From: Leptospiraceae bacterium
GTDB taxonomy: Bacteria; Spirochaetota; Leptospiria; Leptospirales; Leptospiraceae
NCBI GenBank assembly: GCA_016711485.1
Contig: JADJSX010000006.1
Location: forward strand, 544,001-608,000
Length of the DNA: 64,000 nt
Reading direction: 5' to 3'
The translations under genes and the position numbers were made by a program. The notes under the pieces were generated by a model. That model worked only from the letters and a program-made list of their open reading frames with translations. It did no database searches and was not told the origin of the DNA. Of the stretch, positions 63,875-64,000 are shown in pieces; the first letter of the stretch is position 1; each line of letters opens with the position of its first letter.

Positions 63875-64000
63875 AATTCCAGTGTTTTCTTTTTTGCTAT
63901 ATATGTTTTAGATAATAGAGATTTTTTAAGTGATTTCTCCATGAAATTGGATGCCTTTACGAGCAAATCTAAATTAACCTCTGTTTCGAATCCTAAATTC
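63871..64000 (-). CDS. C-terminus of a hydroxymethylglutaryl-CoA lyase-like protein (partial)
   Basis: Only the last 42 codons lie in the window. The translation opens NLGFETEVNLDLLVKASNFM and continues with a basic tail. The GFETEVNLDLLVKA stretch resembles the conserved end (GIETGVDLDxLLxA) of HMG-CoA lyase, which cleaves HMG-CoA to acetyl-CoA and acetoacetate in leucine and ketone-body catabolism. Related aldol-type acyltransferases share parts of this end, so the name is provisional. It overlaps the TIGR02757 gene as ATGA. Confidence 0.6.
   Translation of the reverse strand, partial: NLGFETEVNLDLLVKASNFMEKSLKKSLLSKTYIAKKKTLEL

Overview
The window is AT-rich spirochaete DNA, most likely from the family Leptospiraceae. 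A P83/100-family protein, the long form of IspG and spirochaete-style lipoboxes point to spirochaetes. Genes for an LPS outer membrane (O-antigen ligase, LptF/G-type permease, LPS-core type glycosyltransferase), together with FlgH and FlgI, point to Leptospira and its relatives rather than Borrelia or Treponema. No rRNA, tRNA, CRISPR array, phage or transposase gene was seen. About 58 protein genes are supported, some cut by the window edges.

Layout. 1-4357: partial GH13 alpha-amylase, GltS-type transporter and ispG, all on the minus strand. 4512-11110: a tight minus-strand operon of two zinc-ribbon DUF4178 proteins, a 47-residue membrane peptide, a DUF350 protein, a membrane-anchored spermidine-synthase-like enzyme, an FAD amine oxidase and a multi-pass membrane protein. 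This is the best candidate for a poorly described system. 11178-17097: comM, an SDR/ALDH pair, CBS and Lon-substrate-domain proteins. 17083-21920: two tandem orphan PAS histidine kinases, one broken by a frameshift. 22205-27275: SDR, methyltransferase, asnS, CPBP protease, serC. 27424-34549: exported and lipid-anchored proteins (P83/100, chalcone-isomerase-like, DUF1343/NamZ-like) and a translationally coupled set of four. 34656-43329: RND efflux pump, ychF, then the flagellar operon flgG-flgA-flgH-flgI-flgJ. 43396-47395: ankyrin protein, DAACS symporter, LptF/G permease. 47716-52741 (minus): pgsA, SET, VWA-FHA, Opp-type ATPase, an unknown protein and a glycosyltransferase, divergent from an O-antigen ligase (52769). 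55445-57423: SurA-like lipoprotein, uppP, STAS protein. 57552-63015: an operon of a DUF5939 adenylate cyclase, a small Cys-rich lipoprotein, a TonB-dependent receptor and a second Cys-rich lipoprotein. 63026-64000: TIGR02757 protein and the C-terminus of an HMG-CoA-lyase-like protein.

Two families of short non-coding repeats occupy the large intergenic gaps. One is a 160-180 bp element with terminal inverted repeats (two copies, 12931 and 55086). The other is a roughly 200-240 bp element (four copies, near 12909, 15627, 47403 and 54943). Both copies of the first sit inside copies of the second, and at 55080-55269 a 6-base target duplication can be read by comparison with unoccupied copies. 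Gene starts were moved from the longest ORF wherever a ribosome binding site or an overlap favoured a later start; these choices are stated per gene.
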